The position numbers were made by a program, and so were the translations under genes. Below are positions 34,492-46,618 of a stretch of DNA of 64,000 nt, one piece after another. The notes beneath the pieces were generated by a model. That model saw nothing but the letters and a program-made list of their open reading frames with translations, did no database searches and was not told the origin of the DNA. Numbering within the stretch: the first letter of the stretch is position 1; every line of letters begins with the position of its first letter. The stretch comes from Bryum argenteum (taxonomy: Eukaryota; Streptophyta; Bryopsida; Bryales; Bryaceae): the NCBI GenBank assembly GCA_037043015.1, contig CM073326.1, forward strand, positions 14,454,345 through 14,518,344. Direction: 5' to 3'.

Positions 34492-34704
34492 GCTTGTGAC
34501 AACAAAAAAGACCTTCAATTCTACAAGCTTCGGCCTCTTATAGAGTGATTTGGCCCTAGTTTACATCTCGTCCCCAATTTCGTGCATTTGGTCCCCAGTT
34601 TGCTCTACTTAGCGGATAACCGAAAACTGGGCACGAAACGACGGACTGGGGACCAACTGGGGATCAACTAAGGTCCAAATTGGGGACTGCTTAGCGGATT
34701 TCTC

Positions 34705-35372
34705 TAATGGATAGAAAACTTTGGTACTAGAGGTGGAATGTTTTTGATTCTAAGGTTGAACAATTTCCAATACAAAGCATGGACAACTTTAGGTTGTAAA
34801 ACACAATGTTTAAGGTTGAGTAGTGAAAGACAATAGAATTACAACTCATGACTAGGCAACTACGGGCACTATTCTTGGATCTCAATTGTAGAAGTAAGCT
34901 TACTTTAACAACAAGTCAGTCATATTGTTCACTATATGGTTGGATAGTAAAGAAAAGGTACAAATGTGACTTGGTCTCATGATGTTGCTTAACCTATACG
35001 TGTATGAATGTTGTAAAGGTTGCGCAAGTATGGAACAAGCTCAATAATTTCCTGCTAGAAAACAACATCCAATAATGGTTTCAATCTACCATAAAAAGGC
35101 TATCATTCTCTCTTCTTTGCTATTCCATATGAAAAAATGAGAGGCGTAGGTGAAAAGAGGGGAGAGGAGTAGGTGAGATTTAGAAGGATGACATTATTGC
35201 GAGGATATAAGAAGGTGAGAGCCAAAGGTGAAAGGAGAATAGAGAAGTAGGTAAGACTGAGAAGGAATGAGAGGATATGAGAAAGTGTGTGAGAGAGAAG
35301 ATGATAAACGAGCATACCCTTGTGTTTGGAAGTTAACCTTTGTAGAGTTTCGTTTTTTCTTGATGATATTGA
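34705..35372. other. Spacer, no gene seen
   Basis: AT-rich DNA with a GA-rich stretch (about 35125-35320) that creates low-complexity frames on both strands. Confidence 0.55.
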
Positions 35373-35639
35373 CACTATTACAATTTGAGGGGTTTGCAAC
35401 GTTTTCTTCTCAAACGTTGCTCAAGTTCAGTAACGTTTTGGAACTTGCTTGAGTAATGTTCTTAAGAAAATAAGCACGTTATCAAATCACCAAGCAACGT
35501 TATTTATAATTTAATTGAAAACGTGGCTTATTTTCTTGAGAACGTTACTCAAGCAAGTTCCAAAACTTTGCTAGACTTGAGCAACGTTTACAAAGAAGCA
35601 ACGTTTGTAACATTGCAAACCCCCTCTTTTTTAGTAGTG
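35373..35639 (+). mobile_element. Fold-back MITE, CACTACTA ends, copy 3
   Basis: It starts CACTATTACAATTTGAGGGG and ends TTTTAGTAGTG (35639). It is 267 bp, with the same orientation as copy 1 and a body that folds back on itself (GTTGCTCAAGTTCAGTAACG, GGAACTTGCTTGAG, AAGAAAATAAGC and their complements). No ORF. Confidence 0.82.
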
Positions 35640-36921
35640 CATGAGACATAAACATGATAGATAAAATTGGTGACAAAACTTCTTGATGTGCAAGGGCCTT
35701 CTACACTGTGATTCAAGTGATCAATCTTGTAGAAATCTCGCTGTAGATTGAAGACTTTGATGACCACATTGACTGAACTATGGATCAAAATTATTGTCAA
35801 CAATCTCATCGGAGCCTAAATTGCAAATTAGATTTGATTCCTTGTTGTATTTCTTCTTATGATTAGACTAAAATAAAATTAGAAGTATTGGTGATATCAT
35901 TGCATTCTATCATCTGTTGCTTCACTACATAGTAAGTTGTTCCAACAATGGTATGTTCACGTTTAGTTGTAACACACGACTAAGTTAGTCTTCATTTCCT
36001 AGATACTTAATTCTATTCAAAGACATTAGTACTACTTCTTTATGACAAGTGATGTCTTCGTTCATTTACGATTCTCATTTTATGCTTTTTCGTACTAACA
36101 AAAACATTTAAATCCTTCATATAGGACAGATTGTAAGTCCCTTCATGCGAACCGGGAGAGGGAAAGCCACAAAGACAGATCTTCCTTCATCTTTCACATA
36201 TGCCATGTTTGACTAATTTTGGATTCATTCAAGAATTCTCGACTAAAATGAATTCTAGACTATTTACTTTTGTGAGATACTAATTGAAATTTTATTTTGG
36301 GATCCAAGTATCTTTATATTCTCAGCATATCTCCAAATCACATTTTTTGTTTTTACATAGTATCTTGTCACATTCCTCAACATCCATAAAGACAACTTCC
36401 TCACGAAGGTGTACTTTCTTCCATAAATTGCCTCCTTGCATGGCAATTGAGAATTTGTCATCCCTTCGATCAAACATGAAAGCTGCAAAGTTGAACTCCT
36501 CGCACTCTCTTAACTGCACCAACACCTCTCTCAAAGCAATCAATCCATCCACATGCTGCCACCCACTCACGATTTGCTTGCAAAGAAGGCATTTCGGATT
36601 GAGCTTGTAAATGTGGGGTCACAAAGGCTTAGTATTCCCATTAGTAGTCACTCCATAGGCATCCACCGCAGCCGGGGAATCCGTCGGAAATTGGGAGGAT
36701 CTCAACCTCAAAATATATCGATACTGCAAATGCGTTGGAATGGATCAGGGTTTTTTTACTTTTACTGGATAATAACCGGCATTTCTCATACCCATTTGGT
36801 TTTTCACAGATCTCTTCCGGCAATTCCTTATTTTCTACTGAGAATAGAAATTAGCTATTTTAGCCGGTGGTTTCATGAATGGACCGGCCAATTCATGAGC
36901 TAAATCCATCGTTTGATAATA
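35640..36921. other. Intergenic DNA with an unassigned minus-strand coding-like patch
   Basis: On the minus strand, 36570-36322 reads LIALREVLVQLRECEEFNF, AAFMFDRRDDKFSIAMQGG and a charged tail. The composition looks protein-like and it is preceded by CLLCKQIVSGWQ in frame. I cannot assign a family, no start or exon borders are clear, and it may be the relic of a gene. Confidence 0.35.
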
Positions 36922-37143
36922 CACTACACAAAATAGGTAGATTAGTGTTAGATACACTAATTTATATGAACATGTTATAAGTTTTTACTGTTGATCAATA
37001 TTTTTACCCTCTACATCCGTCAAATTGGGGATCCTTCTAGAGTATTGGAATCAATACTCTCGGTAATTTTTTTCTATCAAAAGTAAAAACTTAGAGTATT
37101 TTCAAATCTTATAAAAATCTAACACTAATCTACCTATTCAGTG
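36922..37143. mobile_element. TA-flanked fold-back MITE (222 bp)
   Basis: Ends are CACTACACAAAATAGGTAG on the left and, in reverse, CACTGAATAGGTAGATTAGT on the right, continuing together as ATTAGTGTTAGAT. TA flanks both tips (36920-36921 and 37144-37145). The interior is partly self-complementary (AAGTTTTTACT on both arms). The target choice fits a Tc1/mariner-related (Stowaway-like) MITE. It is distinct from the 268-bp family. Confidence 0.82.
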
Positions 37144-37425
37144 TAGCCGTTGCCGTACTTCCTCATCATTGGAATGGATAATACATAACATTACTGCGCA
37201 CATTCTACCATGCAATGTTCTTTACAAAAAAGCTCATGGCACTGAAGACTTTGAAGCTATTTTTTTTCTTTCTTTTTTTGGTCAAAAATTATTTATTCAA
37301 ACATGGTTTTTATGAAAACACAGATGTAGCCAATGGGTTCAAATTCTAATAGTGGTATGGGGGATGGACGCCAACTGATCGGGCGGTGTGTGGACAAAAA
37401 CTAAATGAGCTCTGGTTTCTAAGCT

Positions 37426-37698
37426 GAAATGTGCATGGTCGTCAAATGTTAAGGGAATTTTATTAGAAAATATCCAAATTGAAATGTGCATGGTCGCCAA
37501 ATGTTAAGGGAATTTTATTAGAAAATATCCAAATTGAAATGTGCATGGTCGCCAAATGTTAAGGGAATCTTATAAGAAACTATCCAAACTGAAATGTGCA
37601 TGGTCGCCAAATGTTAAGGGAATCTTATAAGAAACTATCCAAACTGAAATGTGCATGGTCGCCAAATGTTAAGGGAAATATTATAAGAAACTATCCAA
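37426..37698. repeat. 55-bp minisatellite, five copies
   Basis: Five head-to-tail units start GAAATGTGCATGGTCG at 37426, 37481, 37536, 37591 and 37646. The variants run in order: units 1-2 share ATTTTATTAGAAAATATCC, units 3-4 share ATCTTATAAGAAACTATCC and unit 5 is a third form. This shows stepwise duplication. Confidence 0.95.
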
Positions 37699-38289
37699 TC
37701 GTGTCTAGGTTAGAATTCCTTCTAGTCACTTTAAGGTCGGGTTGTCAAAAGTATGACTAACAAAGAGAGAAAGAAGTTTACTCTCCGCACTAGGAAGCTC
37801 CACTAGTGTACCCATAGACACTATAGTAGACACTATTGTTGGGTTTTCCTATCATTAGAGGGAGAGAAATCGCACGTTTTTAACAAAAAGATTAGAGAAT
37901 CCGGCACATTGAAGTCGACTATCCTATTCAAACATACACAATAAGAGAACAAAATTGAAAACTATGCAATAAAAGTGAGGCTACTAGCAAAGGGAGTATA
38001 GATTAGCTAGCAACCTCTCTCATATAGTGAAGAGGAATACATATAGTCAGTTGGAATACATATAGTCGGGCTGTCAGATGTAGCTTATTACAATAGGTCA
38101 GCCGACTTGACTGCCGAGTTGGCCACAAAGTCAGGTGTCCGAAATGAGTCTATTACTCTAAATATGTCTGATAAAGAAATGACATGCCAACCCTATTGTG
38201 TATTGCATGTCGAGTGTATACATGCTCAATATAGACTATAGACTAGACTACAAATAGCCTATCAAATATACTACAAATACTCTGTTAAC
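37699..38289. other. Non-coding stretch with GTCGGGTTG-type words
   Basis: No gene. Words such as GTCGGGTTGTCA and GACTTGACTGCCGAGTTGG resemble the repeat-rich DNA at 48.8-49.0 kb, so this may be part of the same unidentified dispersed element. Confidence 0.4.
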
Positions 38290-38680
38290 ATTTGGCACTT
38301 TCACCATTATAAGGCCATTATTTTTTGCAAATAAATTTTTCTCACAGTTTTTTTTTGTACGAGGGTAATATTGAGATGAAGGTAAACATCTTTTTAGTTG
38401 GTGGTTTTTTCATTGCAATAAGCCTATTGGTGGTTTGGTGGCCTATTCACTCTAAAGTGTTAATGGTTCATTTTGTTATATTTTTTGAGTACACAATATG
38501 TTATGATGTTGTATCTATGAGGCTTCATGACTCGAAATTTGAGCCTTGTGACTTACAATAAGTATACTACAAGAGTGACTAGTTGATATGTAAATAACCT
38601 ACCTTCATTTTCATCTATATCACTTTTCTTGAAAGCGAGTTCTTTGGCTAAAAATAGATTGGGATGTCTAGGAGTTAAGG
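38290..38680 (+). mobile_element. TAACCCCTAAACGTCC-family fragment, right half
   Basis: It aligns in order with about 7250-7620 of the full copy: GAGATGAAGGTAAACATC, ATGTTATGATGTTGTATC, CTATGAGGCTTCATGACTC, TCATCTATATCACTTTTCTT and GGCTAAAAATA, ending GGGATGTCTAGGAGTTAAGG in place of the canonical tip. The left half is missing. Confidence 0.7.
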
Positions 38681-39458
38681 ATCCTTAAGATTAGCATCTA
38701 GATGCCCAACTAGAAATTTGGGATATCTAGGTGCCCAACTTGCAGTTTCAATTACGGTCCAAAATAAATAAAAAATGAAGCATCCAACATGGCATATAAG
38801 GTGGTAACATTGGTTATTCAACTGATGTCACCAATGAATGTACATTGTGGAAAAAGTATAATATGTGCGTACCATTGTCCGGGGTAGTGTTTTCAACAGT
38901 TGTATATGTCTATACCATTGTCCCATATCCTCCGTATGAGAGAAAGTTTTTTAGTCAATTCTGTGTGCATCCAAAGACTAGTCTTTCGTTTCCATTGTAG
39001 AGCCGTTAATGATGTGACCACAATGGTCAATGTTGTAACTATTAAGTGCATTTTTGGATATGATGTTCCATATATGTACATGCAGATGGGTGAACGACTA
39101 TAGTGTACTTATATTAGTCCCTTTTAAAAAATAGTAGTTAAATATGTAAGTGCTTAAAAATATCACAAAAACAATGAAACTTTGTCTTTATATATACTAA
39201 TCCCTGAAAAATAGTAACTCACCCATTTGATCACTCTGAGTGTAGTGGATTGCACGAAAATAGGTGCCCATGACATTTACGTATTCTGTGCTGAAAAATT
39301 GAACCATTATTGAGCACCTTATTATATGATGTAAACAGAACTGGGAGTGACTTTTTCTGGAGGATGGTGTCAGCGATGGCCAGCTATAATTTTTCACGAG
39401 GCATGGTCAGGAAGCGGTCTATAGTATGGTGCTCTATAATGGCTCAATTTTCAGCAAT
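38681..39458. other. Spacer, no gene seen
   Basis: AT-rich DNA with short overlapping frames only. Confidence 0.5.
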
Positions 39459-42400
39459 CAAGTCTTGGATCAATATATTTCTTTTGTAGTTTTTGCTTAT
39501 TTTGACAGCTAGACTCTTACATAATCCAAGACTTCTCTTGATTTTCTGAAGGGCTTCATCCTCCCTTGTTTTTTCAAACGACAAAAGTAGGACATTGATT
39601 AGATTGAGGAACTTATCCACCCTCGTGGTAGTGATTGAAGATAGCCACAGAACCGGGACGCATTTGAAGGCTTTGCGAAGCTGAAGAGTTGATTGAGAGG
39701 TGTTGCTTTTTGAGATGGAGAACGCCCGGATGATCGATGATGAGATCTCTGCGGCAGCAGCAGCGCAAGCGCAAGGAGAAATTACGGCGGAAGACTATCA
39801 ACGGAGATCGTGAGGTTGCGCGCACACTTCAAGCTTCTCGCCAGTGAGAAGTTGGCTATCAGCGATTGGTTGCACAACATGATCGCGCAGTGGCTCAGCG
39901 GGGACGGACAATTCACGAGTTTAGGAGGTCCGTCTTCATCGCAGATGATGCCGCAATCGATGCAGCAACAATATGGAGGAACTGCCGTCGCATTGCGCAA
40001 GCGATTGCCAGATATTTCAAAGTTGACGGGAGTCGCAAGGGCTACCCGATATGGAAGGTCGAAGCGGATAACAAGCTTGAATTGATGGAGTCAGATTTGG
40101 TACACCTCAAGATCAAGCCGCATACTTGTTTTCGAGGATGGACGCGAAGGCGCAGATGATGGTAGTATCTTTCTACCAAAATCAACGTGGTTGCAATGCG
40201 GCGACTTTTATTCAACATCTTGACAGCGTTTACATCGACCCGAATGCAGCAGCGCGGACATTGAATCGACTTCAAGCAATGAAGCAGGGTAGGGAGTCAT
40301 TCGCAACATTCTTGCCCAAGTTTGAGAAGGAGCTTGGTGAGAGTCAACTTACCATGGTTCCGGATATGGTGAAGATAGGATATCTTCGCGGTGCTCTCAA
40401 CTCAGAGATGCAACGCGCGATGATTGGACCTATGACGTACATCGATTATGGTATGTTTGTCCAAGCTTTGTTGGCGGTCAACTCTCAATTTGATTGCTTG
40501 CAATATCAGAAGGGTCGTGCAGCTCCGATCGCGACATCAAATCGCGTATGGCCAGATGGAGATGAGATGGATTGGATGCCTACAGTCCAAATAAGCAAGC
40601 TTCGGAGACGTCTGACTTTGGAGGAATAACAACGGTGTCGCCAAGAGGGACGCTGTTTTTTATGTTTGAAGCGAGGCTACCGCGCAAACGAATTTATTCA
40701 TCCAAGCAAGGTGAAGGCAATGAGAAGAAGAAGAAGAAAGAGAGCGCGGACAAAACTTGATTGTGCTTGTGAGATGAGAAAGAAGAGCAATGTCAAGACA
40801 GAGGAGGTCAAAGAGATGGAGAGTTGTGACTACGATGTAGAGTCGGAAAAACGAGCGACTTCCGGCATAAGACTTAGTCGGAGGCGTGGGCGGGTTGTCA
40901 AAGTTGAAGAATCCCAGAGACGGCTTAGACACGGGTGGTATGTATGTTGATGTTTTAATAAACTCAACTATATCTACTCGTGCTTTGTGTGATTCGGATG
41001 CCAATGCTTTGCAAGCGTATGCGAGCAATTTGTTCGACGGAGAGGGTTGGATGCGTCATCTATTCAACCTAGATCTTTGGAGCAAATTACGACAATGAAG
41101 AAGCGGCCTATGATTTGCCAAATTGCAAGTTTTATGGCCGATATTGATGGTATGGAGGAGAAGATTGTTGCCTATGTTATTTCGGAGACGGATAGATGAT
41201 ATAATCTTGGGAAAAGGTTGGATGGAGCGACATGATGCAAGTGTTTGACCTTGCTAAAGAAGAGGTTTGCATTCGAAAACCTTTCAAGATGATTGTGAAG
41301 ACTCGACCGATTACGTTGGAGCCATTGCAGGAGAACGTGCATCAGTGATTCCAAACTTTGAGAGAAGCGGTGAACTAGTAGAGGTTTTTTTAGTGCCGAC
41401 TTGGTTGACATCCGAAGGCACTACAACGAGAAGGTGTATAGGGACCCGGCACAACATACTCTCGGTAGCTCATGCCGATTATTGACGCTTTTAATCGACA
41501 AGATGCAAAGTCGTTGCCCCGCATAGGAAAGGGGTTGATCACGAGATCAATCTTATTGAAGGAAGACTAATGATGACATCCCCGCCATGCCGGCTATGAT
41601 CGATGTCGAGGATCAATTATTAGTTTTGCGCAAGACCCTTACGGAGTTGTTGGATAATGGATTTATTCGCGTAAGTAATTCACTGCAGCGACTCGGTCAT
41701 ATTTGTGAAGAAACCTGGCGGAGGATTGCGATTACGTGTTGACTATCGGCGATTGAACGAGATGATTGAAGGACGACTATCCGATTCCGCGCATTGATGA
41801 GGCGTTAAGATCCATTCCGCATGACTAAATATATCTCAAGGTTGATGTAATCTCTGCGTTTCATCGGATACGTGTGAAAGAAGGTGACGAGTGGAAGACG
41901 GCGTTCAAAACACGCTTTGGCTTATATGAGTGGTTGGTCACACCGTTTGGACCGACGGGCGACTGCGCAACTTTTCAAGCGATATATCAATTGGATACTT
42001 CTGATTTAATTGGATATATCTTTGCTCGCATATATTGATGACGTGGTGATCTATAGTGATACTCAAAAAGAACATCGTGATGCAGTTCTCAGGATCATCC
42101 GTAAGCTTGCTAACGCAGGGCTTCAACTTGATTTTGATAAGAGCGAGTTTGAAGCAGACACTATTAAGTATCTTGGATATTTGGTGAAGACCGGTTGGGG
42201 TTTGCAGGCTGATCCAGCAAAACTTGAGGCAATTCGTCAATAGGAGCCGCCAACAAAAGTGAAAGGAGTTCGTGGATTTTTAGGTTTCTGCAATTATTAT
42301 CGACAATTCATAGATGGATATTCTAACATTGCAGAACCTCTTACTCGACTAACGCGAAAAGATCAACCTTTCCATTGGACATCGAAATGTCAACATGCCT

Positions 42401-44816
42401 TTGATCGATTGAAGGAGGCATTAATTCATGCGCCGATGCTCGTTAAATGGACTCCAGGTTTGGAAACAACCATTGAATGTGATTCCTCTGGTTATGCTGT
42501 TGGTGGCACCTTAATGCAAAAGGTGGACGGACTTTGGCATGCGGTTGCTTATTTCTCGAAGAAACACAGTCCATCGGAGTCCAATTATCCGATTCATGAC
42601 AAGGAAATGCTAGCAGTTGTACATTGCATCCGCGAGTGGCGTACATTACTTGTTGGCCAACATTTTGAAGTGAGTTCAGATCATCGCAATTTGGCTTATT
42701 TTCAGAAGAAGCAACATTTGAGCGAGAGGCAAATGCGTTGGGCCTACGAGTTGAATGATTTTGACTTTGAGATCGTGCACAAGCCTGACAAGGATCAAGT
42801 TCAATCGGATGCACTTTCTCGTCGGGAACATGATCTTCCCCAACACGCAGATGATGATCGAATCATGAATCGATATCATCAGCTTTTGGACGGAGATGAT
42901 GGCGCTTTGAAGGTTGTCGCTAAATCCGCATGGATCACAGATGGTGATGCAGATTCAGAGAAAGAGGCTCTTGCTACAGAGTCGATAATGACCCCGCGTC
43001 CCATATGTCCATTTATTGACGCAGAGATGATTGCATTATGAGATGTTGCCCTACAAACAAATCATCGTTATTGGAGATGCGAAAGGCGGTTATGGATGGT
43101 GAGCGCCGACTACCTAAGAATGGGGCTTACCTATCACGATTAGTGAGTGTTCTGTAGATTCAGGTCATCGATTGCGTTGGCGTGGACGAATATGGATTCC
43201 GGCGCACGAACCTCTTCGGACGCGTTTGATCCAATCTACTCATGATTCACCACTAGCAGGACATCCAGGTCGTGAGGGTACGCGTGACTTGATTACACGT
43301 GAATATACGTGGCCAGGTTGACACAAGATGTTCGGAGATTTATGCGGAATCGCAACGTGTGGAAAATCGAAGATTTGGCGGGAGCGAGAAGCAAGCGGTT
43401 GCTAAAACCTTTGCCATTCCCGCACGGATTTGACCGAGCTCTCCATTGATTTTATTACGGATTGGCACCAAGCAATGATCGCACAAATATCATGGTTGTG
43501 ATGACCGTTTGTCCAAATCTATCATTGTTGTGCCTATGAAGACAATTCGTGCACTTCATGTGGCTCACAAACTTTTAGAGCAAGTTTTTCAGCATCACGG
43601 ATTGCCTGCAGCAATTGTGTCGAATCGTGGTAGTCAATTTGTTAGTCTGCTTTGGACAGAAGTATGCAGATTGATGAAGATTACGCGTCGGTTGTCGAGA
43701 GCTTTCCATCCGGAGACAGATGGTGCAACAGAGAGGGCGAATCAAGAGCTTGAAACATATCTTCGTATTTTCACGACATTTGAGCAAGAAGATTGGGCTT
43801 TTCAGTTGCCGATCGCGATGATGGCGTTGAATAATCGTGTGTCGCGTTCTATAGGTATGTCGGCATTTTTATGACTCAAGGTTATCATCATTCGGTCATG
43901 AATATTACTATACCCGAGGAGGCAGGTTCTTCGTTGTCACCGGCGGAAAAAGGATGCAAGCTTGTTGAGCACTGGCGTAATTCAAGTGAACTAGCAACAA
44001 CGGCAATGGCCATTGCGCAAGAGACTCAAGAACGTCAGTCAAATACACGACGCTCGGTGGTCGAAGATTTTCGTCCGGGTGATCGTGTGTGGTTGAAGTT
44101 GAAGAACATCAACACGTCCCGGCCAATCAAGAAGCTTGATTGGATTGCTCTTCCTTATCGTGTATTGGAGTGCGTAGGTACACATGCGGTTCGTTTGAAT
44201 ACACCGTCGGTATTCATCCTGCTTTTTCATGTGGGTTTTGAAGAAGAAAGCGGTGAGGATCCGTTGCCTTCCCAACTACCTCATGATAATGAGCCCGGTG
44301 TTGTTTTGAGCAATTCCGCTTTCGAGGCATCCACTAGCGAGGACGAGTATGCTGTTGAAAGAGTGTTGCAACATCGACGTCGTGGGCGCGGTTGACAACT
44401 ACTTGTAAAGTGGACAGGATGGCCGGAGCCTACTTGGGAACCTGTTTGCCAATTACAAAATGTCATGGCCTTAGACGATTACGAGCGCTTGTTGCGCGTG
44501 TCTGGTACTGATATTCCTTGGGCACATTCTCTTGTATGACACTTGTTAATTCATCAGCACATGAGGAGGAGGAGGAGGCATTTGTCATGGGCCAAGGCCT
44601 CGTTGATAAGCTCGGATGTTCACTCGCTATTAATTTTATAAATAGAACTTCGGTAGTAGAGCTAAAGTATAGCCTCGGCAGTAGAGCTAAAGTATAGCCT
44701 CGGCAGTTGAGCCAAGAGATTAGTATATAAGAGACTCTTATTCATTGTAAACCAAAGTCTTGGATCAATATATTTCTTTTGTAGTTTTTGCTTGTTTTGA
44801 CAGCTAGACTCTTACA
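39459..44816 (+). mobile_element. Ty3/gypsy LTR retrotransposon fossil, chromovirus-like (broken)
   Basis: Parts in family order on +: a 5' LTR remnant (39459-39521, the last 63 bp only), a gag region (about 39715-40630), a protease/linker region (about 40640-41560), reverse transcriptase (about 41580-42240), RNase H (about 42260-42830), integrase (about 43200-43880), a C-terminal chromodomain-like tail (about 43900-44520), and the 3' LTR (44583-44816) after a GGAGGAGGAGG purine tract. RT-before-integrase order identifies Ty3/gypsy; the tail with VKWTGWPEPTWEP suggests a chromovirus. It is a fossil with on the order of ten or more breaks. The two LTR remnants differ at one site in 63 bp, too short to date, while the coding damage suggests an old copy. 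Confidence 0.9.
44583..44816 (+). repeat. 3' LTR of the Ty3/gypsy fossil (234 bp)
   Basis: It begins TGTCATGGGC and ends CTCTTACA, i.e. TG...CA. A TATATAA box lies near 44724. The last 63 bp recur as the 5' LTR remnant at 39459-39521. The LTR ends three bases before the ATG of the adjoining LRR exon. Confidence 0.85.
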
Positions 44817-44819
44817 GAT

Positions 44820-46618
44820 ATGGGCAACATGCTTGGAAAGACAAGAGGATCTCGTTATACCAATTTAAGTATGGCTACATTTAATGAAAGTTTTCTAAAG
44901 GTAAGCACTATATTATAATAATTTTATGCTATGAACATTCATTCCTAAGATTTGTTTATGTATTAATCTACATAGAGATTTTAGTTTGATACGTTCATGA
45001 TCATTTGTGCAGGACCCTAAAATGATTGAAGGCTTATTATTTTCAAAATCTGGACATTATGAGAACTATCACGAAACTATAAGGACAATCTCAAGATTTG
45101 ATCAACTTCAAATTTTGCTTTTCCACTTTTCAGAGGACTTCACTTTAATTTCAAGAATTGTGTCAGAAGCTCCTTCAATACGATGTTTGATTGTGCACTT
45201 TTCAAATAGTGAACATGCACTAGAAATCCAAAAAAACACATCTGAAAGGTTTTGGAGCATTTTTGAAGGAAATACTTTATCTCAAGTACGCGTGCTATAT
45301 TTTAAAAATTGCAATTTTTTGAGGTATTTCCTACCAAGTCATTTGATATGATACGAATGAGGCATTTGACACTCGAAGATTGCAATCAAATTGAGCTAAA
45401 CTTGCTAAAATTAGCAAAAATGACATGTCAAAATGTTGGAAATTCCTCAAATGAGAATACAATCACGGGACATCCAAAGGATCTTATTGCTCTCCAACAT
45501 TTGACTCTCAAAAATTGTTGTAAATTGAAGACTATAAGAGCAAGTTTAAAATATTTAATGCTATTAAAGACCTTAAGTTTTCGTGGGTGTGGAGCTTTAG
45601 AAGAGTTTCCAAGTGGGCTTCACAACTTAGTTGCATTGGAGGTATTGGATTTTCCAAGATGTAGGAGTTTGAAGAAGGGGCCAGAAACATTTGGAAACTT
45701 GACATGCTTAAAAAAGTTATTCATGTTCGAATGTGAGGCCTTAGAAGAGTTTCCAAGTGGGCTTGAGAACTTAGTTGCATTGAACGATTTGAATTTCTCA
45801 AAATGTAGGAGTTTGAAGAAGGAGCCAAAAACATTTGGAAACTTGACATGCTTGAAAAAGTTACACATGGGGCAATGTGAGGCCTTAGAAGATTTTCCAA
45901 GTGGACTTGAGAACTTAGTTGCGTTGGAGGAATTGAAGTTTTCAAGATGTAGGAGTTTGAAGAAGGGGCTAAAAACATTTGAAAACTTGACATGCTTGAA
46001 AAAGTTACACATGTGGGAATGTGAGGCCTTAGAAGACTTTCCAAGTGGGCTTAAGAACTTGGTTGCGTTGGAGGAATTGAAGTTTTCAAGATGTAGGAGT
46101 TTGACGAAGGGGCCAAAAACATTTGGAAATTTGTCATGCCTAAAGACGTTACACATGTGGCAATGTGAGGCCTTAGAAGAGTTTCCAAGTGGGCTTCACA
46201 ACTTGGTTGCATTGGAGGAATTGAATTTTTCAGATGTAGGAGTTTGAAGAAGGGGCCAAAAACATTTAGAAACTTGACATGCTTGAAGAAATTATACATG
46301 TCGGAATGTGAGACCTTAGAAGAGTTTCCAAGCGGGCTTGAGAACTTGGTTGCATTGCAGGTACTAGATTTTTCAAGATGTAAGAGTTTGAAGAAGGGGC
46401 CAGAAACATTTGGAAACTTGACATGCTTGAAGAAGTTAAGCATGTTTGAATGTGAGGCCTTAGAAGAGTTTCCAAGTGGGCTTGAGAACTTGGTGGCATT
46501 GGAGGAGTTGGCATTCTATGAATGTAGAAGTTTGAGGAAGGGGCCAGAGACATTTGGAAACTTGACATGCTTGAAGAAGTTAAATATGCAAAATTATGAG
46601 GGCTGCGGGCATTTTTGA
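44820..46618 (+). pseudogene. LRR gene of resistance-protein type, 144-bp repeat array, two frame breaks
   Basis: A possible first exon (44820-44900, MGNMLGKTRGSRYTNLSMAT) ends at a GTAAGC donor. The 112-bp intron closes with TTGTGCAG, and exon 2 starts in frame at 45013 (DPKMIEGLLFSKSG). The reading continues to about 45330, where a T run shifts the frame, then through LTLEDCNQIEL and an array of seven units of 48 residues (two 24-residue LRRs each: ALEEFPSGLENLVALEEL and SLKKGPKTFGNLTCLKKL). A one-base deletion near 46231 (CAGATG in place of CAAGATG) shifts it again; the array continues to 46618. Plant resistance proteins use such C-terminal LRRs to sense pathogen effectors. No TIR, NB-ARC or kinase domain is visible, so the 5' part is missing, perhaps displaced by the retroelement. 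Either a pseudogene or, if the two shifts are sequence errors, a truncated LRR protein. Confidence 0.75.
45580..46610 (+). repeat. LRR-coding tandem array, 144-bp period, 7 units
   Basis: The word CCAAGTGGGCTT or a one-base variant falls at 45609, 45753, 45897, 46041, 46185, 46328 and 46472. Spacing is exactly 144 bp except one step of 143 bp, which is the frame-shifting deletion. Units are highly similar, so the array grew recently by unequal exchange. Confidence 0.95.

Larger units (their letters stand above)
31316..34704 (-). mobile_element. PIF/Harbinger DNA transposon, copy B (3.39 kb), inverted
   Basis: It has the same GAGAAATCCGCTAAGTA-type ends as copy A (left tip 31316; right tip, in reverse, 34704) and TA outside both tips. 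The whole element is nearly identical to copy A but reversed, so the two form a 3.4-kb inverted repeat enclosing 24.8 kb with the kinase gene. The GATCTTCGGCG-type block lies at about 31540-31735. The transposase reads on - and the accessory ORF on +, again meeting stop to stop (33306/33307). Different genes are damaged in A and B. Confidence 0.92.

Noticed and set aside
37426-37698. CRISPR-like array
   Set aside because: Units are contiguous tandem repeats with no unique spacers, in a eukaryotic genome.
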